Notes under the pieces: generated by a model
The model's input: the letters and a program-made list of their open reading frames with translations, nothing else
The model's database searches: none
What the model was told of the DNA's origin: nothing
Shown here: positions 5,468 to 12,608 of the stretch, in pieces
How the letters are laid out: each line of letters starts with the position of its first letter
How positions within the stretch are numbered: the stretch's first letter is position 1
Assembly (NCBI GenBank): GCA_903870235.1
Contig: CAIQCA010000024.1
Span: 1 to 17,466, forward strand
Direction: 5' to 3'
Length of the DNA stretch: 17,466 nt
Source of the DNA: an uncultured bacterium
GTDB taxonomy: Bacteria > Patescibacteriota > Minisyncoccia > Phycocordibacterales > PALSA-1337
Translations under genes and position numbers: made by a program

Positions 5468-5512
5468 GTAAAATCACCTTAGGTTGTTAATATCGACCTT
5501 AGGTGATTTTAC
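5468..5512 (-). promoter_or_regulatory. 17-bp perfect inverted repeat sequestering the tnpA ribosome site
   Basis: Arms 5496-5512 and 5468-5484 are perfect 17-bp complements with an 11-nt loop. On the minus strand the second arm contains AAGGTGA, the only good Shine-Dalgarno for the ATG at 5462. In the folded mRNA the ribosome site is buried. IS200 is known to limit transposase synthesis with a leader hairpin of this kind. Confidence 0.75.
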
Positions 5513-5536
5513 ATGGGCTACGCCTTTTAATGCACA

Positions 5537-5554
5537 CACCGGCTAAAGCCGGTG
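5537..5554. repeat. IS200-like subterminal hairpin (transposase 5' side)
   Basis: Perfect 7-bp stem CACCGGC / GCCGGTG with loop TAAA. On the plus strand it is followed by GTTTTTC, so it may also act as a terminator. It matches the other end's hairpin in position and in the flanking GAAAACCACC sequence. Confidence 0.7.
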
Positions 5555-5565
5555 GTTTTTCTGGT

Positions 5566-5601
5566 TAAAAAGGAGCCGGTTGTGCTTGCGCTACAACCGG
5601 C
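5566..5601 (-). terminator. Terminator of the SPFH gene
   Basis: Minus strand: GCCGGTTGT (5593-5601) pairs perfectly with ACAACCGGC (5575-5583), 9-nt loop, followed by TCCTTTTT. It lies 33 nt after the SPFH stop codon and next to the IS boundary. Confidence 0.85.
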
Positions 5602-5634
5602 CCCGAACTTCACTAACTACTCAAGACCACTTGG

Positions 5635-7536
5635 TTACTTCTTGCCGTCGGCGGTTTTCGCCGGAGCTGTAGGATCCACGTGGGGCACCGGTGTAACTGG
5701 CGCCGGAGCTGTCGGAACAGCCGCATCCGCTTTCGGAGCTTTCTTCAGCTGTTCATTCAGCATGCTGCCAAGCAACACATCCACCAACGTTCCGCCACCC
5801 GCGCCACTGCCACTGCCACTGCCGTTGACGAGGATATTGGGTACCAGGTTGATGTGGTTGCTAGCCAACGCCTGCGCAACTTGCACCAAGGCGTAGTTGC
5901 CGGCGTCCATCGAAGCAATCTTCATCTTGATGACATCTGCTTCAGCCGTACCGACCGCGAGAGCTTTGCCTGCTTCGGCATTACCCACGATCGTGACAAC
6001 GTTCGCATCCGCTTCAGCTTGGATCTTCTTCGACGTTGCAGCGCCAGTCGCCTGCTTGATATGAGCTTCCGCATCATATCCAGCAATCGCCACATTACGT
6101 TCAGCGTCGACAACCCGCGCCTGCGTGTTCGCCAATGCTTTGGCCTGTTCCAGTTTCTGACGAACCGTTTGCGCCTCTTCCTGCGTCTTGAATGTAACCT
6201 GCTCCTGCTCAGCGATCTTGCGATCGGTGAGTGTCTTCATGAGCGACTCCGGCGGATTGATGTCACCGATCAGGGTGTCCACCGCTCCGACGTTGTACTC
6301 AGACAAGGCATCCGCGATCGACTGCTTGGCCGCTTCCTGCCGCTCATTGCGGTGTTTCAGGAATTCGATCACGTCATAGCTCTGCGCCGCGTTTCGGAAG
6401 TAATTCCCGATTGTCGGTTCGAGCACTTGGCTGACCAAGTTGATCACACTGCCGAACCGGGCGATCACCTTGGGGGCGTCGTTCCGGGGGATGTGAATGA
6501 TCTGGCTGACATCCAGGTTGAACGAGAACCCGTCCTGAGAACGAACAGTGATCGTGCTCAACTTCTCGTCGAGTTTATGTGCTTCCGTTTTACCGGTCGC
6601 CCAATTCAACACAACGTTAGCCGTCGGCACACATTCCACACGGTGGGTGAACGGGTTGATCGGGTACTTGCCTGGATCCAACGGATCCACCCAAACACCC
6701 TTTTCACCACGACTCACGAGATTACCGTGTTTGAAGGCGTCACCGGTGACATCCTTGCCGGGGTTACCGACAAAGGCAATCACAACGCCCACGTGAGCAA
6801 TCGGGACTTCCGTCATCTTCGTTGTTTCAACTGTTGCAAACAACGGGTTGATGAAGTACCGACCAGCCAAGAGCACCTGCTCTTGCAAGCCCTTGAAGCC
6901 GCCCGCTTCGATAAAGGCTTGACCATCCTGGAACAGATTATGTCCCACGACTTCTTTACCGGCAATATCGCCGGTTGCGAGCGCATTGCCGTCCTTGACC
7001 GTCACAATACCGACGGTGTTGTCAGCGATTTCCAACACTGCCGCAGTGCTGAGCTGGAAGAACGCCGTGTTGATCCGGTAAGTTCCCGGTGGGATGATCG
7101 CGATCTGAGGACCGCGTTGACCACCATTTTCGAGGAACAACCGAACGCTCTGGAATGAATCACATTCAACGGTTTTGCCGAGAACGCGACCGCCCGATAA
7201 CGGTTTACCGCCACGAGCTTCCACGACGCCGATCTTGCCTTGCTCAATCGTTGTGAACGACTGAATGTTGATGGCGTACTGCCACGGGAAGAGCCAAAAA
7301 TGGATTCCCGGTGGTAATGCATCAGCTTGAATGCCGGCCTCGCCTTTGAGGGCGATGACTTCGCCGTCCGGCAAGGTCCGATTTGAACCCAGCAGAACGA
7401 ATTTCTTGTTGATGATTCCAATGGTGTCTTTCGGAATGATGACCACGCCGAAGACCCGTAAGATCAACTTGTACATCACGATGAGTAAAAACACCGCGAC
7501 GACGAAGATGATTCCGCCGATTAATTTACCTTCCAT
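5635..7536 (-). CDS. Large SPFH/Band 7 (flotillin-like) membrane protein
   Basis: 633 aa. One N-terminal transmembrane segment (about 6-29) is followed by KDTIGIINKKF, typical of SPFH proteins, and several beta-rich segments with repeated PPG and PGKYPINP motifs. A Band 7 core spans about 300-430 (KLSTITVRSQDGFSFNLDVSQIIHI). A long Ala/Glu/Gln-rich coiled coil (about 430-560) has flotillin-like repeats such as EAEAH and AEADA. A Gly/Ser linker (about 574-585) and a Pro/Ala-rich tail end the protein. SPFH proteins form large membrane-bound oligomers; no client is evident. Shine-Dalgarno AAGGAG is 8 nt before the ATG. Sampled stretches are near 55% GC, clearly above about 43% in the flanking SIMPL gene, and the gene abuts an IS. 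A recent acquisition is possible, as is codon bias of a highly expressed gene. Confidence 0.88.
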   Translation of the reverse strand: MEGKLIGGIIFVVAVFLLIVMYKLILRVFGVVIIPKDTIGIINKKFVLLGSNRTLPDGEVIALKGEAGIQADALPPGIHFWLFPWQYAINIQSFTTIEQGKIGVVEARGGKPLSGGRVLGKTVECDSFQSVRLFLENGGQRGPQIAIIPPGTYRINTAFFQLSTAAVLEIADNTVGIVTVKDGNALATGDIAGKEVVGHNLFQDGQAFIEAGGFKGLQEQVLLAGRYFINPLFATVETTKMTEVPIAHVGVVIAFVGNPGKDVTGDAFKHGNLVSRGEKGVWVDPLDPGKYPINPFTHRVECVPTANVVLNWATGKTEAHKLDEKLSTITVRSQDGFSFNLDVSQIIHIPRNDAPKVIARFGSVINLVSQVLEPTIGNYFRNAAQSYDVIEFLKHRNERQEAAKQSIADALSEYNVGAVDTLIGDINPPESLMKTLTDRKIAEQEQVTFKTQEEAQTVRQKLEQAKALANTQARVVDAERNVAIAGYDAEAHIKQATGAATSKKIQAEADANVVTIVGNAEAGKALAVGTAEADVIKMKIASMDAGNYALVQVAQALASNHINLVPNILVNGSGSGSGAGGGTLVDVLLGSMLNEQLKKAPKADAAVPTAPAPVTPVPHVDPTAPAKTADGKK

Positions 7537-7687
7537 ATATTTTCTCCTTTTCTACTGTCAAACAACACTTAGTGGACTTACTTATATGCCACTTTGGTTA
7601 AACTACCGTTTGGATACTACCTTTGTGGGGAATTACCCAACCTACTAGCCAGTTTAGCACAAATATATAGATAAGTCAATAGCTGAC

Positions 7688-7717
7688 TTGACATTTATGT
7701 ATAATATGTATTAGTAT
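7688..7717 (+). promoter_or_regulatory. Promoter of the helical-repeat protein gene
   Basis: Perfect -35 TTGACA (7688-7693), 18-nt spacer, TAGTAT (7712-7717). A perfect TATAAT (7700-7705) also lies inside the spacer but has no suitably spaced -35, so two start points are possible. The rest of 7537-7687 holds only the SPFH ribosome site and AT-rich sequence with a 5-bp AGTGG/CCACT inverted repeat. Confidence 0.55.
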
Positions 7718-7790
7718 AGCCACAGATTCAAATTCTGTTGTAAATTGGGTTCAGAAAGAGTTTTACTAACAAAAAACAGGAGGAAAACAC

Positions 7791-8744
7791 GTGAGTAGTA
7801 TATTGAAAATGTTCCGAAAAATCATGGGGCTAGAACCTCATGCAGTGGCTCATTATAAGCCACCGACCTTAACCAGTGCCAATCCAGCTCCACTGGGAGC
7901 CGATCAAAATCGTGGCAACATAACAACGCCAGCCGTAAACCGCACAGAAACAGTGGTCGCCGAACACACAGCGGCAACACCGGCAGTAGTCGAAGAAGAA
8001 GTCAACGATTTCGAGACTTGGATCGACAAATTTCGATACGCCGACACCGGTAGCGCAGAAGAGACGTTGGCGCGAACTCGAATGATTGAACTCGCGAAGA
8101 CCAGCGATGATTGGCAAGAAATCTTGGATATAGTATCCGAGGACAGTCCCATTCACACCAGAGCGGTCGAAGAGCTTCTGAAGAACGCAACAACCCTCGA
8201 GGAACTCGAGGCCTTGTACGACAAGCTCGGTGATGATGATCCGGCAATCGACAAGATCGTGGAAAAAATCAAAACATGCACAGAACCAGTCGAAGACTGG
8301 CTTGATATGTATGAAAGTCGAAGCAATTATGATTCTTTGACTAGTGCCCTGTTGGATCATGCCCTATCAGTAGCCAAAACATCTGACGACTTCGAGGCTA
8401 TCCTCGACAAGGTGGATGGAAGTGACATTGATTGTGAAAAGGTCTGGGACACAATGCACCAGATCGTGTGGACAAAGGAACAATGCCAAAAGTTCCGCGA
8501 TGGAGATAGCGATGCCGTCATGGAATTTGGTGTGATGTTACAGGTGCAGTTCCTTGAGACGGCGCCGGAAGCAGTGCAGTTCTACCTCGACTACGTCGAT
8601 GAGTTCGAAGTTAGTAACGAGGTTACAAAGAAGATCTTCGAAAAACTATTCTCTCTTACCACAAGGCAAGAGGCTCAGATCATCGCGAAGTGTGCAGAAA
8701 ACGACGACCTGAAAGAAGCTGCCGCCGAGCATATCGCTAAGTAA
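7791..8744 (+). CDS. Acidic helical-repeat protein of unknown function
   Basis: 317 aa, GTG start with an ideal Shine-Dalgarno AGGAGG 7 nt upstream. A short amphipathic N-terminal segment (SILKMFRKIMG) leads into a Pro/Thr/Ala-rich linker (about 22-68). The rest is strongly acidic and helical. It contains an obvious internal repeat: AKTSDDWQEILDIV at 102-115 and AKTSDDFEAILDKV at 195-208, 93 residues apart, about three units of 31. Weaker units start near 133 (ATTLEELEALYDKLGDDDP) and 165 (EPVEDWLDMY). This suggests an alpha-solenoid scaffold of HEAT-like type. No catalytic motif and no true membrane segment are visible. It is transcribed divergently from the SPFH gene and has its own promoter and terminator. 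I do not recognise a named family. Confidence 0.8.
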   Translation: MSSILKMFRKIMGLEPHAVAHYKPPTLTSANPAPLGADQNRGNITTPAVNRTETVVAEHTAATPAVVEEEVNDFETWIDKFRYADTGSAEETLARTRMIELAKTSDDWQEILDIVSEDSPIHTRAVEELLKNATTLEELEALYDKLGDDDPAIDKIVEKIKTCTEPVEDWLDMYESRSNYDSLTSALLDHALSVAKTSDDFEAILDKVDGSDIDCEKVWDTMHQIVWTKEQCQKFRDGDSDAVMEFGVMLQVQFLETAPEAVQFYLDYVDEFEVSNEVTKKIFEKLFSLTTRQEAQIIAKCAENDDLKEAAAEHIAK

Positions 8745-8762
8745 CAAATACTGACCGAAACC

Positions 8763-8803
8763 AAAACGTGCCGCCCGAGACTCGGGAACGGCACGTTTTT
8801 TTG
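8763..8803. terminator. Strong, probably bidirectional terminator
   Basis: AACGTGCCG (8765-8773) pairs with CGGCACGTT (8789-8797); inside it CCCGA pairs with TCGGG. Seven T follow on the plus strand. On the minus strand the hairpin is followed by TTGG-type T-rich sequence, so it likely also ends the rplK transcript. Confidence 0.9.
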
Positions 8804-8832
8804 TTTGATTGAAAATTATTTTACTTTGCCTA

Positions 8833-9255
8833 TTATTTCACATCTACCCCCATAGATCTGGCTGTACCAGCAACAATCTTCATAGCAGCCTCTATGTCGT
8901 TTGCATTTAGATCTGGAAGTTTCTTCTCAGCAATCTCCTTGAGTTGAGCCTTGGAGATAGTACCGATCTTACTCAAGTTTGGCTTGCCTGAACCCTTCTC
9001 TTTCTTTAAGGCCTTAAGGATAAGACTTGATGCTGGAGGAGTCTTCAAAACAAAGCTATAAGTACGGTCTTCATAAACCGAGATAACAACTGGGATAATA
9101 TCGCCAATCATACTCTTGGTGGCGTCATTGAACTTCTTTGTGAAGTCACCAATGTTAACACCGGCCTGACCCAAAGTAGGACCAAGTGGTGGAGCTGGAG
9201 TTGCCTTCCCTGCTGGAGCTAGAACCTTAACTGTTTTTACGATTTTCTTTGCCAT
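8833..9255 (-). CDS. rplK: 50S ribosomal protein L11 (uL11)
   Basis: 140 aa, full length. The N-terminal signature is intact: [35 protein letters not shown], read here as residues about 9-43 in pieces [13 protein letters not shown] and LGQAGVNI. The C-terminal rRNA-binding domain ends with [14 protein letters not shown]. uL11 forms the GTPase-associated stalk base with 23S rRNA. It is the third gene of secE-nusG-rplK, 23 nt after nusG. In most bacteria rplA follows directly; here a terminator and an unrelated convergent gene follow instead. Confidence 0.97.
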   Translation of the reverse strand: MAKKIVKTVKVLAPAGKATPAPPLGPTLGQAGVNIGDFTKKFNDATKSMIGDIIPVVISVYEDRTYSFVLKTPPASSLILKALKKEKGSGKPNLSKIGTISKAQLKEIAEKKLPDLNANDIEAAMKIVAGTARSMGVDVK

Positions 9256-9278
9256 GGTATTTGTTGGGTTATCCTACA

Positions 9279-9824
9279 TTAAACTTTCTTTACTTGCAAG
9301 AAATCAAGTTCGACTGGTGTTTCTCGACCGAACATAGAAACCAAGACCTTGATCTTACCTCTCTGAGTATCGACCTCGCTAACCTTACCTTCAAAATCTT
9401 TGAATGGTCCGTCTGTAATCTTAATAAGGTCACCTGCTGACAAATCGATAGTGTGTTCGACACCTCCCTTGGTCATACGTGCAAACAAAGCATCGACTTC
9501 CTTCTTTTCGAGTGGAACTGGATAAACACCAGATCCAACGAAACCAGTAACGCGAGGCGTGTTGCGAACTACGTACCAAGAATCATCTGTCACAACCATA
9601 TCTACAAGCACATAACCTGGATAGATCTTCTCCTCCTCTTCTACACGCTTGTTACTCTTCACTTTGATCTTCTTTTCAGTTGGGACAATAACAGCAAAAA
9701 TTTTGTCTTCCATACCCAAAGACTCAATACGCTGTTTCAGATTCCTGGCAACGGCGTTTTCATAGCCAGCGTAAGTATGTATGGCATACCAATTTCTCTC
9801 ACCAGTTGTGTGCTGTTTTGACAT
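9279..9824 (-). CDS. nusG: Transcription termination/antitermination factor NusG
   Basis: 181 aa, the usual NusG length. The NGN domain begins NWYAIHTYAGYENAVARNLKQR and includes KIYPGYVLVDM and TPRVTGFVG. The C-terminal KOW domain reads GDLIKITDGPFKDFEGKV and ends with FLQVKKV. NusG binds the RNA polymerase clamp to aid elongation and links it to Rho or ribosomal protein S10. It follows secE by 44 nt and precedes rplK by 23 nt. No clear Shine-Dalgarno: the sequence before the ATG is AT-rich (AAAAAATCATTCAA). Confidence 0.97.
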   Translation of the reverse strand: MSKQHTTGERNWYAIHTYAGYENAVARNLKQRIESLGMEDKIFAVIVPTEKKIKVKSNKRVEEEEKIYPGYVLVDMVVTDDSWYVVRNTPRVTGFVGSGVYPVPLEKKEVDALFARMTKGGVEHTIDLSAGDLIKITDGPFKDFEGKVSEVDTQRGKIKVLVSMFGRETPVELDFLQVKKV

Positions 9825-9868
9825 TTGAATGATTTTTTAAAAATAAGAAGTTAAGATCGAAATACTTA

Positions 9869-10051
9869 CTAGCGTGGGAAGAATAGGGTTAGAAGAGTCT
9901 TGAAGATGAAATCGGAAAGACCAAGAATGGCAGCGACAGCGACAGATGTCAGGATAACCAAAAGTGTAAATCTGATCGTCTGTTGCTTTGTTGGCCAATT
10001 TACATGGCTCATCTCTGTTTTGGTTTCTTTGATGTAGTTTGTAATTCCCAT
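9869..10051 (-). CDS. secE: Preprotein translocase subunit SecE
   Basis: 60 aa from the ATG at 10051: YIKETKTEMSHVNWPTKQQTI is the amphipathic cytoplasmic helix with the typical V-WPT signature, followed by one transmembrane helix (about residues 29-50). SecE clamps SecY in the protein-export channel. An in-frame GTG at 10081 would add ten residues (PIKFQNIKN) that do not resemble SecE and has an unconvincing ribosome site; the shorter form is preferred but the longer one is possible. The gene order secE-nusG-rplK confirms the call. Confidence 0.93.
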   Translation of the reverse strand: MGITNYIKETKTEMSHVNWPTKQQTIRFTLLVILTSVAVAAILGLSDFIFKTLLTLFFPR

Positions 10052-10129
10052 GTTTTTGATATTTTGAAACTTTATTGGCACCCTCTATTCTCTTTGACTC
10101 ACTTCAGTCCACTTGGCGCCATTTCTATT

Positions 10130-10148
10130 AAAAAACCCCTGCTGGGGT
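10130..10148 (-). terminator. Terminator downstream of the SIMPL gene
   Basis: Minus strand ACCCC (10144-10148), loop AGCA, GGGGT (10135-10139), then TTTTTAATAG. It separates the SIMPL gene from secE. Another small GC hairpin, GCCCC/GGGGC at 10192-10205 followed by TATTTGCTTTTT, lies closer to the stop and may be a first, weaker terminator. Confidence 0.75.
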
Positions 10149-10231
10149 GGTTACATAACAAGAATAGCATGTTTTGACCAAAAAGCAAATAGCCCCTTCC
10201 GGGGCCAATCACCTAACACAATGTTCAATAT

Positions 10232-11122
10232 TTACTCTATTTCGTATGTAATAGTCACGCTACTTGTGATCTTTTGCTCGCCCGTTGAGATCTCCGGCAC
10301 GGCAATCGCCTTAGCAGAAGACACACCGGAAGCCATATCATACCTTATAGGATAAGGAACGTTGTTGCCGGATTCAGAGAAACTAACAACTCGTACAATA
10401 TGTACTCCTAGAGCTTTAGCTAAAACATCAGCCTTGGCTTTAGCATTATCTATAGCATTGGCACGTGCTGTAGCTTGAACCGTATCTGGATTGTCTACAG
10501 AAAATGAAGGACCATTAACATTTTGCACTCCATTGGCACCGATTGATGTAAACAGGTCTCCAACTTTCTTCAAATCGCGGACTTTCACATCCGTGCTTTG
10601 ACTCACATCGTATCCTGTCACGATGGATTTTGAAGGAGGACAAACACCGTTAGCAGAACAAACACTACTTTGGTATTCGTAATGAGGGTTGATATTGTAA
10701 GAGGTAGTCTTGATATCTTTGTCAGAAATACCTGCGGCCTTGAGGGCAGCAATCGTGGCATTTACCTTGGTCGCAGCTTTATCCTGTGCATCGGCAACTG
10801 TCTTAGCTGTCTCGGTCACGGTAAATGAAATCGTTGCAATATCAGGTATAGCAACTGCATCCCCAGAGCCAGTCACATCGATAGTATGGCTTTGTTGTGG
10901 GTTAGTTCCAACATAGGCAATAGATTTTAATTCTTTAACAGAAAGTACAGCCAGATATATGGCCAATATGACGCCAGCGATCTTTATGATCATCAATGGA
11001 TTTTTGAAACACCTCGATTTACAGCATCCAGATGTGCAACCACACTTTTCTCCACACTTACATTCACAACTACCGGCTATGGAACACTTCGATTCAGAAC
11101 AATTTTTTTCTTGTGGATTCAT
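10232..11122 (-). CDS. SIMPL-domain (DUF541) membrane protein with N-terminal metallothionein-like cysteine cluster
   Basis: 296 aa in three parts. Residues 8-38 carry ten cysteines in 31 residues, including C-x-C-x-C (19-23) and CC (33-34), with Lys, Gly and Ser between them, much like a small metallothionein. Residues about 42-62 form a transmembrane helix. Residues about 75-296 are a SIMPL/DUF541 domain: IDVTGSGDAVAIPDIATISFTV at its start, then ATKVNATIAALKAAGISDKDIKTTSYNI and a C-terminal VTITYEIE. SIMPL domains are periplasmic or extracellular and poorly understood. By the positive-inside rule the Cys cluster should be cytoplasmic. A further Cys pair (SSVCSANGVCPPS) lies in the exported part. 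No Shine-Dalgarno before the ATG. A TTGTCA-TATAAT promoter lies upstream (11185-11212). Confidence 0.85.
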   Translation of the reverse strand: MNPQEKNCSESKCSIAGSCECKCGEKCGCTSGCCKSRCFKNPLMIIKIAGVILAIYLAVLSVKELKSIAYVGTNPQQSHTIDVTGSGDAVAIPDIATISFTVTETAKTVADAQDKAATKVNATIAALKAAGISDKDIKTTSYNINPHYEYQSSVCSANGVCPPSKSIVTGYDVSQSTDVKVRDLKKVGDLFTSIGANGVQNVNGPSFSVDNPDTVQATARANAIDNAKAKADVLAKALGVHIVRVVSFSESGNNVPYPIRYDMASGVSSAKAIAVPEISTGEQKITSSVTITYEIE

Positions 11123-11184
11123 ATATTTTATTATTAACTTACTAATAGATGACGTTTAGACCAGACAAATATGTCAACTTACAC

Positions 11185-11212
11185 ATTATACTTCTTTGAC
11201 TATTTATGACAA
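11185..11212 (-). promoter_or_regulatory. Promoter of the SIMPL gene
   Basis: Minus strand: TTGTCA (11207-11212), 16-nt spacer, perfect TATAAT (11185-11190). It gives a leader of about 55 nt. It overlaps the oppositely directed promoter at 11196-11224. Confidence 0.6.
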
Positions 11213-11224
11213 TAAGCCTAGAAT
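11196..11224 (+). promoter_or_regulatory. Promoter of the 11243 gene
   Basis: TTGACT (11196-11201), 17-nt spacer, TAGAAT (11219-11224), each 5/6 to consensus. The predicted start near 11231 leaves a very short leader containing the Shine-Dalgarno GGAGG (11232-11236), 6 nt before the GTG start. Confidence 0.65.
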
Positions 11225-11242
11225 GTTTTCTGGAGGCAAAAA

Positions 11243-11764
11243 GTGAAAAGATCAATACAAGACTTGATAAGGACAACTCCGCCGGAAGAGATGCGACACG
11301 GCTTTCTCTTGATAACTGCCCCCAGCAACGACATCTATAGGGGCTGTTTAGACTTAAGAGATGGCGTACACTCGGTGAGGATTTACTTTTTACTCGGAGG
11401 ACTTATGACTTCCGAATATGAAAGAGAACTCATGATCGCGGCAGATATCAATATGGATAAGGTTATCCTAGAGGCCATGGTATATCCCAACAATCAAAAT
11501 GGTTACATCCGTTTTGATGAACTGGATAGCCAAGGAAGAATGATCAAATATTGTTCGTTCGCACAAGAAGTTTTCACGACGTACTTTCTCATGATTGAAC
11601 ACGGCCTGGCTACGCAAATATTGCCACTCATCGATACACAGCCAGGTAATGAATACTATGCCGTAACCTTCAAAGAGGAGATGGCCGAGCAATTCAAACA
11701 ACTGACACGTATGAATCTCCGGGACTTAATCCAGGAATTCCACATGCTTATGCCGACCACCTAG
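11243..11764 (+). CDS. Hypothetical cytoplasmic protein (173 aa)
   Basis: GTG start with Shine-Dalgarno GGAGG 6 nt upstream and a near-consensus promoter. The product is soluble, mixed alpha/beta, with no signal peptide, no membrane helix and no recognised catalytic motif. Segments such as GFLLITAPSNDIYRG, HSVRIYFLLGG and KVILEAMVYPNNQNGYIRF look like beta strands; residues from about 110 on look mostly helical (FAQEVFTTYFLMIEH, KEEMAEQFKQLTRMNLRDLIQEF). Its last 17 bp overlap the end of the convergent methyltransferase gene. I do not recognise a family. It is certainly coding, given the promoter, ribosome site and codon structure. Confidence 0.75.
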   Translation: MKRSIQDLIRTTPPEEMRHGFLLITAPSNDIYRGCLDLRDGVHSVRIYFLLGGLMTSEYERELMIAADINMDKVILEAMVYPNNQNGYIRFDELDSQGRMIKYCSFAQEVFTTYFLMIEHGLATQILPLIDTQPGNEYYAVTFKEEMAEQFKQLTRMNLRDLIQEFHMLMPTT

Positions 11765-12608
11765 CGAAGATTCCACAGGGGAGCAGACGAACTGCTTCCT
11801 TTTTTGTTGCATTACTTTTGTTAGTTTCAGCGAGGGTCAATTCCCCTTTTTCTATGGTGCCTCCATATTTTTCCACGAGAGGTTTCAAAATATTTTCATA
11901 AGCAATCGCAGAATATCCAGCCGCATATCCATTTATCAGAAAAAATAGTGGTTTATCTGCCAATATTGAAAAACACATTTCTACAAGCGTAATAAAATCT
12001 TCTTCAATCTTCCAAACTTCATTGTCTGGGCCATGACCAAAAGCCGGCGGATCCATGATGATTCCTTGGTATTTGCGACCACGTTTGACTTCGCGCTTCA
12101 CGAAAGCTCGGGCATCATCCAAGATCCAACGAATTGGCTTCTTGTCTAGGCCGGAAAGTTCAGCATTATCGCGGGCCCAAGTTATAGCCACTTTGGAGCC
12201 ATCTATATGAACAACTTTCGCACCGGCTTGTGCACAGGCGAGAGTGGCGCCGCCAGTATAACCGAAGAGGTTAAGAACTTCGGTCTCCTGAACCTGGCCT
12301 AAAATCACATTCCTCATCCAGTCCCAGTTGGTCGCCTGCTCTGGAAACAAACCGACGTGCTTGAAAGCTGTTGGGCGAATCCAAAACTTCAATCCGGCAT
12401 AATCTATGGCCCAGCGATCGGTAATAGTTTTCTTGAGAGACCAGTCCCCGCTCTTTTCTCCACGAGTAAATGATCCGTCTGCCTTTTTCCATTCGGAGGC
12501 TGGCAACAATTTACGCCACAATACTTGTGGATCAGGGCGCGACAAAATGAACTCGCCGAAGCGTTCGAGTTTCTCACCATCACCAGAATCTAAGAGTTCA
12601 TAGTCCAT
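11748..12608 (-). CDS. Class I SAM-dependent methyltransferase, RlmI/RlmK-like
   Basis: 286 aa. The SAM-binding motif I is VLNLFGYTGGATL (111-123), the acidic residue after strand 2 is in VVHIDGS (Asp136), the adenine-contact acid is in LDDARAF (164-165), and motif IV is IIMDPPAFG (183-191). DPPxFG and the GLFPEQATNW segment before motif I are typical of the 23S rRNA cytosine/guanine methyltransferases of the RlmI/RlmK group, which lack the PUA domain here. The RNA target is not known. It is the last gene of the six-gene minus-strand operon, overlaps the VKOR gene by 19 bp at its start and the convergent 11243 gene by 17 bp at its end. Confidence 0.85.
   Translation of the reverse strand: MDYELLDSGDGEKLERFGEFILSRPDPQVLWRKLLPASEWKKADGSFTRGEKSGDWSLKKTITDRWAIDYAGLKFWIRPTAFKHVGLFPEQATNWDWMRNVILGQVQETEVLNLFGYTGGATLACAQAGAKVVHIDGSKVAITWARDNAELSGLDKKPIRWILDDARAFVKREVKRGRKYQGIIMDPPAFGHGPDNEVWKIEEDFITLVEMCFSILADKPLFFLINGYAAGYSAIAYENILKPLVEKYGGTIEKGELTLAETNKSNATKKEAVRLLPCGIFARWSA

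Larger units (their letters stand above)
4972..5561 (-). mobile_element. IS200-like (IS200/IS605 family) element, transposase only
   Basis: About 590 bp. It holds a single Y1 transposase gene, no tnpB accessory gene, and a subterminal hairpin at each end. The two ends read inward as the same sequence, GAAAACCACC then A or G then GC (left from 4972; right, on the minus strand, from 5561). No target duplication is visible, as expected for this family, which excises and inserts as single strands. The exact cleavage sites are not determined. Confidence 0.82.

Noticed and set aside
5680..7158. 492-codon open frame on the plus strand
   Set aside because: It is antisense to the SPFH gene, Arg/His-rich and without domain features; it arises from biased codon use of the real gene.
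7869..8360. 163-codon frame on the minus strand
   Set aside because: Antisense to the repeat protein; Cys- and Phe-rich composition and no expression signals.
10052..10231. tRNA gene upstream of secE (a common position for tRNA-Trp)
   Set aside because: No cloverleaf, T-loop (GTTCRA) or CCA end is visible on either strand; only terminator hairpins are present.
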